A DNA stretch of 64,000 nt from Halomonas sp. 'Soap Lake #6' (GTDB lineage Bacteria; Pseudomonadota; Gammaproteobacteria; Pseudomonadales; Halomonadaceae). The notes beneath the pieces were generated by a model that was not told the origin of the DNA, made no database searches, and worked only from the letters and a program-made list of their open reading frames with translations. Below are positions 1 through 10,763 of this stretch, piece by piece (the stretch's first letter is position 1; each line of letters starts with the position of its first letter). Where the stretch lies: assembly GCF_003031405.1 (NCBI RefSeq), contig NZ_CP020469.1, positions 2,790,001 to 2,854,000 of the forward strand, written 5' to 3'. The position numbers were made by a program, and so were the translations under genes.

Positions 1-10
1 AGTTATTTCC

Positions 11-310
11 ATGCATTACGCCATTATCAGTGAAGATGTAGCTAACAGCTTGGAGCGCCGGTTATCGGCACGCCCAGATCACTTGGCTCGCCTAGAGGCC
101 CTGCGCGATGAAGGCCGCCTGGTGTTAGCTGGCCCACACCCCGCCATTGACGCTGACAACCCGGGCGAAGCGGGCTTTAGCGGCAGCTTAGTCGTAGCGG
201 AATTCGACAGCCTAGAAGCCGCACAGGCATGGGCAGATGCAGACCCATACATCATTGCAGGGGTCTATGCCAAGGTAATTGTTAAGCCGTTCAAAAAAGT
301 TTTGCCTTGA
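11..310 (+). CDS. yciI: YciI family protein
   Basis: This 99-residue protein has the size and pattern of the YciI/YCII fold, a small ferredoxin-like alpha-beta domain whose biochemical role is unsettled. Visible family marks are the N-terminal strand MHYAIISED, the conserved histidine in RPDHLARL near residue 25, the AGPHP turn and the C-terminal ADADPY stretch, which carries the conserved acidic residue. In many gammaproteobacteria yciI lies near septation or membrane genes; here it precedes mnmC on the same strand but is separated by 171 bp that hold a long hairpin, so co-transcription is doubtful. The upstream context is cut off by the window edge, and only 10 bases before the start are visible. 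The family call is firm; the function is not known. Confidence 0.85.
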   Translation: MHYAIISEDVANSLERRLSARPDHLARLEALRDEGRLVLAGPHPAIDADNPGEAGFSGSLVVAEFDSLEAAQAWADADPYIIAGVYAKVIVKPFKKVLP

Positions 311-340
311 CCCTTTTGGGCGAATATGGAGGGTCCGCCT

Positions 341-378
341 GGTTTTTCACAGAGCCTGTGGAAAACTCTGTGCAAACC
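341..378. other. Imperfect hairpin between yciI and mnmC
   Basis: CACAGAG (348-354) pairs with CTCTGTG (366-372), and the outer GGTTT (341-345) pairs with AAACC (374-378). A competing dyad, TTTTTCACAG (343-352) with CTGTGGAAAA (356-365), overlaps it. No T-run follows on the plus strand, so this is at best a weak terminator for yciI. The half-sites also resemble relaxed DnaA boxes, but two such sites alone do not support an origin. Confidence 0.4.
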
Positions 379-425
379 CAGCGGACGCTTTTCTACAGGC
401 CAGTGATAACGCCCCGACTAGCAAA

Positions 426-454
426 TTGATCATTTTTTAACCAATTCTTATCGC
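426..454 (+). promoter_or_regulatory. Possible mnmC promoter
   Basis: TTGATC (426-431) and TATCGC (449-454) are spaced by 17 bp, about 28 bp before the mnmC start. The -35 matches the consensus in 4 of 6 positions and the -10 in 3 of 6, so the call is weak and rests on spacing and location. Confidence 0.3.
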
Positions 455-481
455 TCACTTTATTAGTACGGGGATACCCGC

Positions 482-2494
482 GTGACCCAACGTCCAAACG
501 CTTTACCTCCACTCGCGGCGTTAACCATACCAGCACTTACTTGGAACGAGGGGGCCCCCCACTCAACAGCGTTCGATGACGTCTATTTCACCCGCGGCGA
601 TGGGCGCGCCGAAACCGAGCACGTTTTCTTGGGAGCTAACCACCTTCCCGAACGTTTTGCAGCGTGGCAGCATGCCCGCGCTTTTGTGATTGGTGAAACG
701 GGCTTTGGCACCGGGCTAAATATGCTGTGCGCCTGGGCCTGCTTTGAACAGCATGCGCCAGCAAGCGCACGGCTACACCTGTTATCCACAGAAAAGTTTC
801 CCCTTGACCAGTACTCTCTGACACGCGCATTAAGCGCTTGGCCTTCTCTCGCGGGTTATTCACAGCAACTGTGCTCCCTGTGGCCCGAGGCTGTTAGTGG
901 TATCCACCGTTTACATCTTAGCGAGCGTGTAACTCTCGACCTGCATTTTGGTGATACCACCGAGCGGTTGAGCTTATTAGATGGCCAAGTGGACGCTTGG
1001 TTTTTGGACGGTTTTGCACCGTCTAAAAACGCTGAAATGTGGCAACCTGAACTGTTTGAAGCCATGGCTTCACGCTCCCGCCCAGGTGCCACCTTTGCCA
1101 CTTTTACCTGCGCTGGCATTGTGAAGCGTGGTCTAAAAGCAGCGGGATTTAGCTGGCAAAAAGTACCGGGGTTTGGGCGTAAACGGGAAATGCTCGCGGG
1201 TCATATCGATACGCCTCCCACCGACATGCGCCGCCAAGCAACACCTTGGTTTACCCCACCTACTGCGCATACTGCGACTCATGTGGTGGTCATAGGAGCA
1301 GGCATAGCAGGCTGCAGCGTAGCGGCCGCGCTAGCAAGACGTGGCTTACGCGTGACAGTGGTTGAACGGGATGCTCCCGGTGCTGGTGGCTCCGGTAACC
1401 GCCAGGGAGCCCTATACGTGAAGCTGGCAGCGGAGACCAATCACCAAAGCCGGTTCTATTTTGCGGGTATGCTCTACAGCCAGCGCTGGCTTAACCAGTT
1501 GACTACTGATGTGCCGCTGAATACGCCGCTATGGCAACCCTGTGGCGTGGTACAACTTGCCTTAAGCGACAAAGAAGCCAATCGTCAACAGCGCTTTATG
1601 GACCGCCATTCGCTGCCAGAGAAGGTCGTGACGGCTCAATCGGAAGACCTTAGTAAGCTAGTGGGGGTTCCGGTTAATGCTAACCACGGGTTGTTTTATC
1701 CCCAGGCTGGCTGGGTGCGGCCTAAGTTGCTATGCGAACAGCTGGTTAAGCACCCGAATATCACTCTGTATCAAGGGGAAGTAACCGCACTACACCAGCA
1801 AGGCAACGCATGGCAGATTATGTTGGCCAGTGGAGAGTCTATCAACGCAGATCAAGTAGTAGTGGCTAACGCAGCGCTTGCCAATCAATTTGCGCAAACC
1901 GCTGAGCTGCCGTTGCAGCAGGTACGTGGCCAAATCAGCGAACTGGCACTCCCAGAGGGGTTACAAGCCCCACAGCGAGTAGTATGCGCCGGTGGCTATG
2001 TATCGCCCCCAGTGGAGGGCGTACTAACCTTTGGTGCCAGTTTTATACCCAATAACACCACCAGCAATGTGACCGCTGACGACCACCAGCGCAACATTGA
2101 TGAGCTGCGCCAAGCGCTACCAGATTGGGTTGCGCAGTTAGAAGCTTCCGGCCTGGCGCTGAGCGCTGAGAACCTGAAAGGCCGCGCCGCCGTACGGGCA
2201 GCAAGCCCGGATAAAAGCCCTTACGCAGGGCCAGTGCCGAAAGCCGATATCTGGCAGCACGTTTACGCGGTACTACGTAAGGATGCTTCCAAGGTACCAA
2301 GTACCCTGGGCGATCACTATCCAGGACTATGGATCACGACTGCCCACGGCTCGCGGGGGCTTGCCAGCGCCCCGCTATGCGCCGAGATAATTGCGTCTAG
2401 AATCTGCGATGAGCCACTCCCCCTGGAGCAGCCGCTGGTGGATCACCTACACCCTGGACGACGCATTATTAGCACGCTGGTGCGCGATCAGTAG
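482..2494 (+). CDS. mnmC: Bifunctional tRNA mnm5s2U biosynthesis protein MnmC
   Basis: MnmC finishes the 5-methylaminomethyl-2-thiouridine modification at wobble position 34 of certain tRNAs. The FAD-dependent C-terminal part removes the carboxymethyl group and the N-terminal methyltransferase then adds a methyl group from SAM. The 670 residues match the usual length of the fused enzyme. The N-terminal methyltransferase shows GETGFGTGLN (SAM-binding loop) and DAWFLDGFAPSKN; the oxidoreductase begins near residue 267 with the dinucleotide-binding motif VVIGAGIAGCS and ends with the TAHGSRGL segment. The start is GTG at 482, chosen because the homologous N-terminus begins here. The gene converges with the YheU-like gene, overlapping it by 7 bp. 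The family and both activities are confidently assigned. Confidence 0.95.
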   Translation: MTQRPNALPPLAALTIPALTWNEGAPHSTAFDDVYFTRGDGRAETEHVFLGANHLPERFAAWQHARAFVIGETGFGTGLNMLCAWACFEQHAPASARLHLLSTEKFPLDQYSLTRALSAWPSLAGYSQQLCSLWPEAVSGIHRLHLSERVTLDLHFGDTTERLSLLDGQVDAWFLDGFAPSKNAEMWQPELFEAMASRSRPGATFATFTCAGIVKRGLKAAGFSWQKVPGFGRKREMLAGHIDTPPTDMRRQATPWFTPPTAHTATHVVVIGAGIAGCSVAAALARRGLRVTVVERDAPGAGGSGNRQGALYVKLAAETNHQSRFYFAGMLYSQRWLNQLTTDVPLNTPLWQPCGVVQLALSDKEANRQQRFMDRHSLPEKVVTAQSEDLSKLVGVPVNANHGLFYPQAGWVRPKLLCEQLVKHPNITLYQGEVTALHQQGNAWQIMLASGESINADQVVVANAALANQFAQTAELPLQQVRGQISELALPEGLQAPQRVVCAGGYVSPPVEGVLTFGASFIPNNTTSNVTADDHQRNIDELRQALPDWVAQLEASGLALSAENLKGRAAVRAASPDKSPYAGPVPKADIWQHVYAVLRKDASKVPSTLGDHYPGLWITTAHGSRGLASAPLCAEIIASRICDEPLPLEQPLVDHLHPGRRIISTLVRDQ

Positions 2495-2759
2495 TCGCCC
2501 TCTTCCTCGTCATCCGCCAGGTCTCGCCCAAAGGCACGCCATTGGGCGAGGGTCATCACCTCGGTCATTTCAAGCTCAAGGTCATGGGCAATAATCAGCT
2601 CGTGACGCTCAAGTTGCTGCTTAAGCTCGGCTACCCAGCCGCTCATACCGGCGCCCGTATCAGTGGTGTCGTACCCCTGGCGGGTAACAAAAGCTTCCAG
2701 CAGGGCATTTAGTGTTTCCGGCGGCAGCATACGCGCCGGCACTTCAATAAAACGGCCCA

Positions 2760-2760
<1 letters not shown>
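2488..2760 (-). CDS. yheU: YheU/UPF0270 family protein
   Basis: A 90-residue acidic protein matching the UPF0270 family (E. coli YheU). The diagnostic N-terminal pattern is IEVPxxMLPPETLNALLEAFVTRQGYDTTD, given here in parts: VPARMLPPETLNAL then LLEAFVTRQGYDTTD. It is followed by a helix with WVAELKQQLERHELII and an acidic tail DDEEEGDY. Function is unknown in the family. Its start overlaps the last base of the ligA stop (TAATG), so it is translationally coupled to ligA and probably transcribed with it. Its 3' end overlaps mnmC by 7 bp tail to tail. The assignment is from sequence pattern only. Confidence 0.8.
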
Positions 2761-4866
<2,106 letters not shown>

Positions 4867-4879
4867 GGCAACGTGGCGT

Positions 4880-6982
4880 CTAACGTGCCTGCATATGGCG
4901 ATGCAAGCGGTTGCGGCGCTCGAATTCATGAACCCGTTGACGGGAAAATTCGATGGTTTGTGCAGTCATCACGCTGTGGTTTTCATCTTTCAGTTCGCCT
5001 CCCATATGACGCACCAATACCATGGCAGTTTCTACCATGGCTTCAAAGGCGGCCGAACTGTCTGTGGCACCAGGTAGCGGCATCAGCAGTGTGATACCTG
5101 GCGTGACGAAGTCGTCCATCTCTTCAATAGGGAAGGTGCCGGGTTTCAGCACGTTGACCATTGAGAACTGTAACTCGCTATCAGGACTTTCCGTTTCGAA
5201 TCGATGAAAAATACCCATGGTACGGCTATAACGCATGCCACAAACCATCATCAACTCAAGAAGCTTGCCTCCATCAAAGCCCTCTGGGTCGCGGGAAAGC
5301 ACGCTAATAACCACCATTTCATCAGCGTTAGTTAGCGTTTCTTTGGCATGTTCGCCGTTCACATCGTGGCGTAAGGCTTTTTCTAGCGTTGGATGGTTAC
5401 GCACCACGCTGTCTTGAGAGGCGTAGGCTTCGGTTACGTACTCATCATACTCGTCAACGCTGTCATAGCCCTGAGAGTAGTCGTCAGCGTAGCCTGCTGC
5501 AGCCCCAAGCGAAGGCTCCTTGTAGCCATCAGTTGACATTACACTGTGAGATCTATCACTGTTAGACCTAGCACTTTGAGACTTAGCACTTTGGGACATG
5601 GCCTCAGCTGCAGCTGCTGCCTGAGCCTCTTCCTGATGAGCAATACGCTGCGCTTCCGCTGCTTTAGCGGCTGCTTCACGAGCCTCTGCACGCTCCTGGG
5701 CAAGACGCGCTTTTTCCGCTGCAGCAGCTTCTTTCGCTTCGCGGCGCTGCTCAGCTTCAAGTGCTTTGCGCTCTGCTTTCTGTTTAGCCAAGGCTTCAGC
5801 CCGCTTGGCTTTTTCAGCTTTTTTGATGGCTTTCTGTTTGCGGCGCTCAATCAAGCGGCGTTTGAAGGAACGAGCAATGCCTTCAAAATCAACTAAGCGA
5901 TACTCATCGATTTCATCATCACCTAACTCACTGTACTCGCCAGCTGTACCCAGACGTAATTGGCGACGCTTGGGAGCATCAGAAGAGTGCTTGGCAAAAG
6001 CGGCATCTTCTGGCTCTGCGCGCAACACTGGTTCGTCTTGGTGATCCGCTTGCTGCTGAGCCGTGGGTACATCTACAGACCTTTCATCTACTGCAGAGAC
6101 CGGAGTTGAGACGGATTCGGTTTGGCTATCATCAAGCGGCTTCTTCTGTGAAACAGTCGCCGCTGAAGGCGATTCTTCTTCTGTTCGTTCGTCCTCCTGA
6201 TGATCGCTAACGGCCGGGGCAGATTCGCCATCAGGACTTTGCGCAGTTTCAGGAGCAGATGATTCAGCAGCTATCGGTTGTTCCGCAGTGATCGGTTCTT
6301 CCACAGCTGTAGCTTGCTCAGCGATGGGTGGACTAACCGTCTCCTGCTCCTGCTGTAGAACTTCCGGCTTGGGCTCTATGCTAGCCACAGCATTGTTAGC
6401 AATACTGTTGTTAACAATACTGTCGTTAACAATACCGTCGTTAGCAATACCATCAGAGCTGCTGGCTGGCGGGGTATCGGATGTTGATACACTGGGATCT
6501 TGGCGCTCTTGCTCAAAAGCCTTAGGCGGGTTCTGTTCGGATTGTGCGGCTAGTGGCGTAGCCGACATATCCGCATCAGAGTGCATTACCGAAGCTTGAG
6601 AAGCTTGAGCTGTAGGAGCAATTGAGGCATCCTGACTCACTGCAGATTTGTACCTAGGCATTGCCCTGGAAAAAGAGCGCCTAAAATCGGCAAGCACTTT
6701 AGAAGGCCCAGGATGCTCTTGGCGCTCTAATTTAGGTTTTCGGCCAAGACCGCTATAGTCAGCAGGCTTAACAACCCTGGCGCCACCGTTGGGCAACTCC
6801 CAGTTAATTTCCGCCTCTTTTACTGCGTCATTAAACTCTTCCGGCTTAGCGGCCGGCAGGTCTTTGACTGCTTGGTCTAAGCGAGGCACGCGACGCTGGC
6901 GTTGAAGTCTGCGTACGCCATCAACTACGATAAGCGATACCAGCGCCAGTCCTAGAATGATTAACCACTCTCTTAATTCCAT
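4880..6982 (-). CDS. zipA: Cell division protein ZipA, with an unusually long linker
   Basis: ZipA anchors FtsZ filaments to the inner membrane during septation. The N-terminus MELREWLIILGLALVSLIVV is a single membrane anchor followed by a basic RRLQRQRR patch, as in E. coli ZipA. The C-terminal FtsZ-binding domain is about residues 550-700 (VISVLSRDPEGFDG, MGIFHRFE, PGTFPIEEMDDFVTPGI). The middle is far longer than usual: 700 residues in total against about 330 in E. coli. It contains two blocks of pentapeptide repeats (about residues 178-197 and 460-480), long acidic Ser/Thr/Gln/Pro-rich stretches and a Lys/Glu/Ala-rich predicted coiled coil at about 367-460. I chose the second in-frame ATG (6982) because GGAA lies 8 bases before it; the first ATG at 6991 lacks one. 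The 238 bp upstream to smc probably hold its promoter. Confidence 0.88.
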   Translation of the reverse strand: MELREWLIILGLALVSLIVVDGVRRLQRQRRVPRLDQAVKDLPAAKPEEFNDAVKEAEINWELPNGGARVVKPADYSGLGRKPKLERQEHPGPSKVLADFRRSFSRAMPRYKSAVSQDASIAPTAQASQASVMHSDADMSATPLAAQSEQNPPKAFEQERQDPSVSTSDTPPASSSDGIANDGIVNDSIVNNSIANNAVASIEPKPEVLQQEQETVSPPIAEQATAVEEPITAEQPIAAESSAPETAQSPDGESAPAVSDHQEDERTEEESPSAATVSQKKPLDDSQTESVSTPVSAVDERSVDVPTAQQQADHQDEPVLRAEPEDAAFAKHSSDAPKRRQLRLGTAGEYSELGDDEIDEYRLVDFEGIARSFKRRLIERRKQKAIKKAEKAKRAEALAKQKAERKALEAEQRREAKEAAAAEKARLAQERAEAREAAAKAAEAQRIAHQEEAQAAAAAEAMSQSAKSQSARSNSDRSHSVMSTDGYKEPSLGAAAGYADDYSQGYDSVDEYDEYVTEAYASQDSVVRNHPTLEKALRHDVNGEHAKETLTNADEMVVISVLSRDPEGFDGGKLLELMMVCGMRYSRTMGIFHRFETESPDSELQFSMVNVLKPGTFPIEEMDDFVTPGITLLMPLPGATDSSAAFEAMVETAMVLVRHMGGELKDENHSVMTAQTIEFSRQRVHEFERRNRLHRHMQAR
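5542..5601. repeat. Four 15-bp tandem repeats in zipA linker
   Basis: Four units starting cactgtgag, cactgttag, cactttgag and cactttggg follow each other at 15-bp spacing. Read on the minus strand they encode SQSAK-SQSAR-SNSDR-SHSVM, a serine-rich pentapeptide tandem. The period is a whole number of codons, so the frame is kept whatever the copy number. Confidence 0.85.
6390..6449. repeat. Four 15-bp tandem repeats in zipA linker
   Basis: Units at 6390, 6405, 6420 and 6435 share the core gttarcaata. On the minus strand they encode consecutive pentapeptides of the form (D/N)(G/S)I(V/A)N. This is independent of the second repeat block in the same gene and shows that the linker has grown by short tandem duplication. 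Confidence 0.85.
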
Positions 6983-7220
6983 GTCGAGCATTCCATGGGT
7001 CGTTTAACCGGTTGCTTGAGCACAGCACTTAAATGCCATACCCGAATATAGAACCTTCTTATGAATAAGCATTTATCACCAAGCATAGCGCGGATACTAC
7101 GAAAAGTGCCAATTTTTACCAATTTTCACGCATTAAAGCCACATTAAGCGATACTAAACACCGTTTTTCTGACTATGGAACGACTTGAAAGTGCCATTTT
7201 CACGATAATTATTTATAACA

Positions 7221-10200
7221 TTACTCATCCACTAAAGCTGCCGCTTCATCAATACCTACCGATACTAAGCGCGATACGCCAGGCTCCTGCATGGTAACCC
7301 CCATCAGGCGCTCTGCGGCCTCCATGGCAATTTTATTGTGAGTAATATAGATAAACTGCACGCTTTCAGACATTTCTTTTACCAACTTTGCATAACGACC
7401 TACGTTGGCGTCATCTAAAGGCGCATCAACTTCATCTAGCATACAAAAAGGTGCAGGATTCAGCTGGAAAATTGCAAACACTAGAGAAAGCGCGGTTAAC
7501 GCCTTTTCGCCGCCCGACAATAGATGAATTGTGCTGTTTTTCTTGCCTGGCGGGCGAGCCATAATCGCCACGCCAGTTTCCAGCAGATCGTCCCCAGTTA
7601 GCGTTAACCAAGCAGCGCCGCCGCCAAACACGCGAGGAAATAGTGTTTGCAGCCCAGTATTAACCTGCTCGAAGGTCTCCCGGAAGCGTATACGGGTTTC
7701 CTGGTCGATGCGTTTAATTGCACGCTCTAAGGTTTCCAGCGCTTCGGTTAGTTCGGCGTGCTGGGCTTCCAGGTAGTTCCGCCGCTCAGCCTGCTGGTCG
7801 TACTCTTCAATCGCCGCAAGGTTAATGGCCCCAAGGCGACGAATTTTATCCGAGGTATTCTCTAAGCGCTCCTGCCAAGCCGTTTCGCTAGCGTCACTGG
7901 GCAAGTGTTCAGCAAGTGCTTCTGCATCATGACCAAGCTCTGCCAGCTGCTCATCTTGGGTAGCCGCTTTCAATGCCAGCGCCTGCACATCCATTCGTCG
8001 CTGTTGAAGTTGTTCACGGCTCTGCTCTAAATTGCGCTCATGCTGCTGGCGAGCCAGCTCGTCATTACGCAACTGCTCAGCAAGCGCTTGGGCCTGCTGG
8101 CGGGTGTCGTTTAAACGGCGCTCCTGCTGTTCACGCTGATGTAGTAACTCTTCCAGCTCTTCGCCAGCCAGCTCATCCGGCTCTACTAACATCTCCCGAG
8201 ACTCTTCTAACTCGGCAATACGTAACAGTATCCGCTCTTCGCTATCACTACTGCGGGCTTGCTGGGCACGCAAACTTTCGCGCTCAGCGTTCAGTCGCTC
8301 ACGCTCAAGTGCTAATGCTTGTTGGCGCGCTTTAAGCGGCGAATGCTGTAAGTTTAGCTGTTCGCGTTGTTCACGCTTATGGCTACGCTGTGCGGCACTG
8401 GTTTCGCGGGATTCAGCGGCTGCTTCCAACTGCTCCATAGCAACATGCCAACGAGCACGCTGCTCTTCTAAGGTAAGTGTTAGTTCTGCCTCACTCTCTT
8501 GCAGCTGAGCAAGCTCGTCGTCCAGCTCGGTGGCACGCCCCTCTAAATGCTCCAGGTGTTGGGCGAGGCGCTGCTCTTTTACTGCAAACTGTTGGAGGAT
8601 CGCAGCATGGGCACGCTCCTGCTCAACCTGTTGCTCACGAGTAAGCTCTAAGGTTTCAATGGCTTCGCTTGCAGCATCGCACTGCTCGTCCAACAGCGCC
8701 AGGGCCTCTTCTACCTGCTCGCGCTGGGCGGCAAGTTCGTCAAACCGGCGACGAGTGATCAGGAGCGCATCAACGCCTTCGCCGTTGGCCTGCTGGTGCA
8801 ACCAGCCGCGCCCACGCCATACGCCTTCACGGCTAACAACACTTTCCCCGGGAGCCAAAGCAGGCAGTAGTGTACTGGCCTCTTCATTGGTATCTACGTA
8901 ATAAATACTCGCCAACCACTCTCCCAATGCCCCAGCACCAGTAACTAATGCATCGAGGCGATTATGAGAGGGGGCAGAGTGTGTCGCTTGGTCGATTAAG
9001 ACCCACTCAGTGGCGAGCGCTTCAGGTAAGGGCTTTAATTGCTCTGCATCGACTAGTCGAGCGTTTAACCATGGGGCAAGCAGCGAGGAAATCACTCGTT
9101 CCCAGCCTGGCACCACACTAATGGCTTCACCTAACCGTGGTGCATCAACAAGGCCGTGGGCAGCTAATGTTTCGCTAAGACGGGGATCATGGTCAGCTAA
9201 GGCGGCATCTATTAAAGCCTGCAGTGACGCCAGCTCTCCTTGATACTGGCTAAGCTCAGCGCGCTGCTGATCGCGAGACTGAACAGCCTGTTGATAGGCG
9301 GCTTTGGCATCACTATAACGCTGCTGCCACTGCTCGCGTTCGACTTTAAATTCGTTAGCCCGCTGGTCAGCTTCTTGCCGTTGTGCTTGGCATTCAAGAT
9401 ATTCATTACGCAGTGCCGCCACATCAGCAAGCTCGCCACGCTGTTGGCGACGGCGCTGGCTTTCGGTCTGCAAGCGAGCAATACGCTGCTCTAAATCACG
9501 CAGTTGATCCTGGCTACGATCTGCTGCGCGACTGGCATCCCGCCAGTGATTCTCTGCATCGGACCACTGCTGTTCGGCAGCCTCCAGAGCCGGGCTGGCA
9601 TCTGCAAGGGCTTGCTCAAGTATTTCTAGCTGCTCTTCAAGCGCTTCGTGTTCGGGAAGCAGCTCCTCCAGCCGCGCATCTATCGTCGCCAGCCGTTCCT
9701 GGTCGCCTTCACTCACCTGACGCTGATCATCAAGGTCACGGCGGGCCGTGGCAATATCGTTTGCTAGCTGTGCTTCGCGACTACGGCGGTGAGCTTGATC
9801 CTGTTCTAGACGGGCGATGCGAGTGGTAGTTTCATAAAACTGCTGCTGATGGCGATCAAGCACCTCAGCTAGCTCATCGTGCTGTTCCCTGGCCTGCTCC
9901 AATCGGGTTTCACATTGACGGACACCGAATACATCTTTCTCGACAGCGATTTCCAGCTCGCGAACACGACTCTCCTGATGAGACTGTTCAACACGCAACG
10001 TACGGCCGCGTAGTAGAGCCAGCTCACCCTTTAAGCGATACTCCTGCTGCTTCAACTCCTGATAGCGCTTTGCCGCTTCGGCTTGACGTTTAAGGCGCTC
10101 CAACTGCTTGTCGAGCTCTTCACGGATATCGTCCAGCCGCTCTAAGTTTTCCTGAGTACGCCGCATGCGGTTTTCAGTTTCCCGACGACGCTCTTTATAC

Positions 10201-10715
10201 TTGGAGATGCCAGCGGCTTCCTCCAACGTGGCACGCAAATCGTCGGGGCGGGCCTCAATAAGCCGCGAAATCATCCCCTGACCAATAATGGCGTAGGAAC
10301 GCGGGCCAAGCCCGGTGCCCATAAAAAGATCCGCAATATCCCGCCGGCGACACTTTTGACCATTAAAGAAGTAGTTTGATTGACCATCGCGGGTTACTAG
10401 GCGTTTAACAGCAATCTCTGCATACTGGGCATACACGCCGCCCATGCCACCATCGCGGTTATCAAATTTAAGCTCAATGGAGGCCTGACCAATGGGCTTA
10501 CGCCCCGTCGAGCCATTAAAGATAACGTCTGCCATGGACTCGCCACGCAAGGTTTTCGCGGAGGACTCTCCCATGACCCAGCGCACGGCATCGATGATAT
10601 TGGATTTGCCACAGCCATTTGGCCCAACGATAGCGGTCATATTGCCATCGAAGGGCACCGTAACGGGGTCAACAAAGGACTTAAACCCAACTAGACGAAT
10701 AGAGGTTAAGCGCAT
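7221..10715 (-). CDS. smc: Chromosome segregation protein SMC
   Basis: SMC is the ATPase core of the SMC-ScpAB condensin that organises the chromosome. The 1164 residues fit the family. The N-terminal head has Walker A GPNGCGKS at residues 31-38 and RWVMGESSAK; two long coiled-coil arms rich in Gln, Glu, Arg and Ala flank the hinge at about residues 500-650; the C-terminal head carries the ABC signature LLSGGEKALTALS, Walker B FCMLDEVDAPLDD and the H-loop ITHNK. smc lies upstream of zipA on the same strand, a common order in this group, with 238 bp between them. The start ATG follows AAAGGG at a suitable distance. Many Enterobacteria use MukBEF instead, so SMC also fits a non-enteric gammaproteobacterium. 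Confidence 0.97.
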   Translation of the reverse strand: MRLTSIRLVGFKSFVDPVTVPFDGNMTAIVGPNGCGKSNIIDAVRWVMGESSAKTLRGESMADVIFNGSTGRKPIGQASIELKFDNRDGGMGGVYAQYAEIAVKRLVTRDGQSNYFFNGQKCRRRDIADLFMGTGLGPRSYAIIGQGMISRLIEARPDDLRATLEEAAGISKYKERRRETENRMRRTQENLERLDDIREELDKQLERLKRQAEAAKRYQELKQQEYRLKGELALLRGRTLRVEQSHQESRVRELEIAVEKDVFGVRQCETRLEQAREQHDELAEVLDRHQQQFYETTTRIARLEQDQAHRRSREAQLANDIATARRDLDDQRQVSEGDQERLATIDARLEELLPEHEALEEQLEILEQALADASPALEAAEQQWSDAENHWRDASRAADRSQDQLRDLEQRIARLQTESQRRRQQRGELADVAALRNEYLECQAQRQEADQRANEFKVEREQWQQRYSDAKAAYQQAVQSRDQQRAELSQYQGELASLQALIDAALADHDPRLSETLAAHGLVDAPRLGEAISVVPGWERVISSLLAPWLNARLVDAEQLKPLPEALATEWVLIDQATHSAPSHNRLDALVTGAGALGEWLASIYYVDTNEEASTLLPALAPGESVVSREGVWRGRGWLHQQANGEGVDALLITRRRFDELAAQREQVEEALALLDEQCDAASEAIETLELTREQQVEQERAHAAILQQFAVKEQRLAQHLEHLEGRATELDDELAQLQESEAELTLTLEEQRARWHVAMEQLEAAAESRETSAAQRSHKREQREQLNLQHSPLKARQQALALERERLNAERESLRAQQARSSDSEERILLRIAELEESREMLVEPDELAGEELEELLHQREQQERRLNDTRQQAQALAEQLRNDELARQQHERNLEQSREQLQQRRMDVQALALKAATQDEQLAELGHDAEALAEHLPSDASETAWQERLENTSDKIRRLGAINLAAIEEYDQQAERRNYLEAQHAELTEALETLERAIKRIDQETRIRFRETFEQVNTGLQTLFPRVFGGGAAWLTLTGDDLLETGVAIMARPPGKKNSTIHLLSGGEKALTALSLVFAIFQLNPAPFCMLDEVDAPLDDANVGRYAKLVKEMSESVQFIYITHNKIAMEAAERLMGVTMQEPGVSRLVSVGIDEAAALVDE

Positions 10716-10763
10716 TGTGGCCCTTTGTAGCGGTTACAACAGTAGTGATTACTACCGCAGTGG

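Noticed and set aside
343..365. Two DnaA-box-like sequences as an origin
   Set aside because: Only two relaxed matches, no AT-rich unwinding region, and no dnaA or gidA neighbourhood.
7973..9829. Long frames antisense to smc (120-148 codons)
   Set aside because: They are produced by the Gln/Glu/Ala codon bias of the SMC coiled coil on the opposite strand; no ribosome sites or family motifs.
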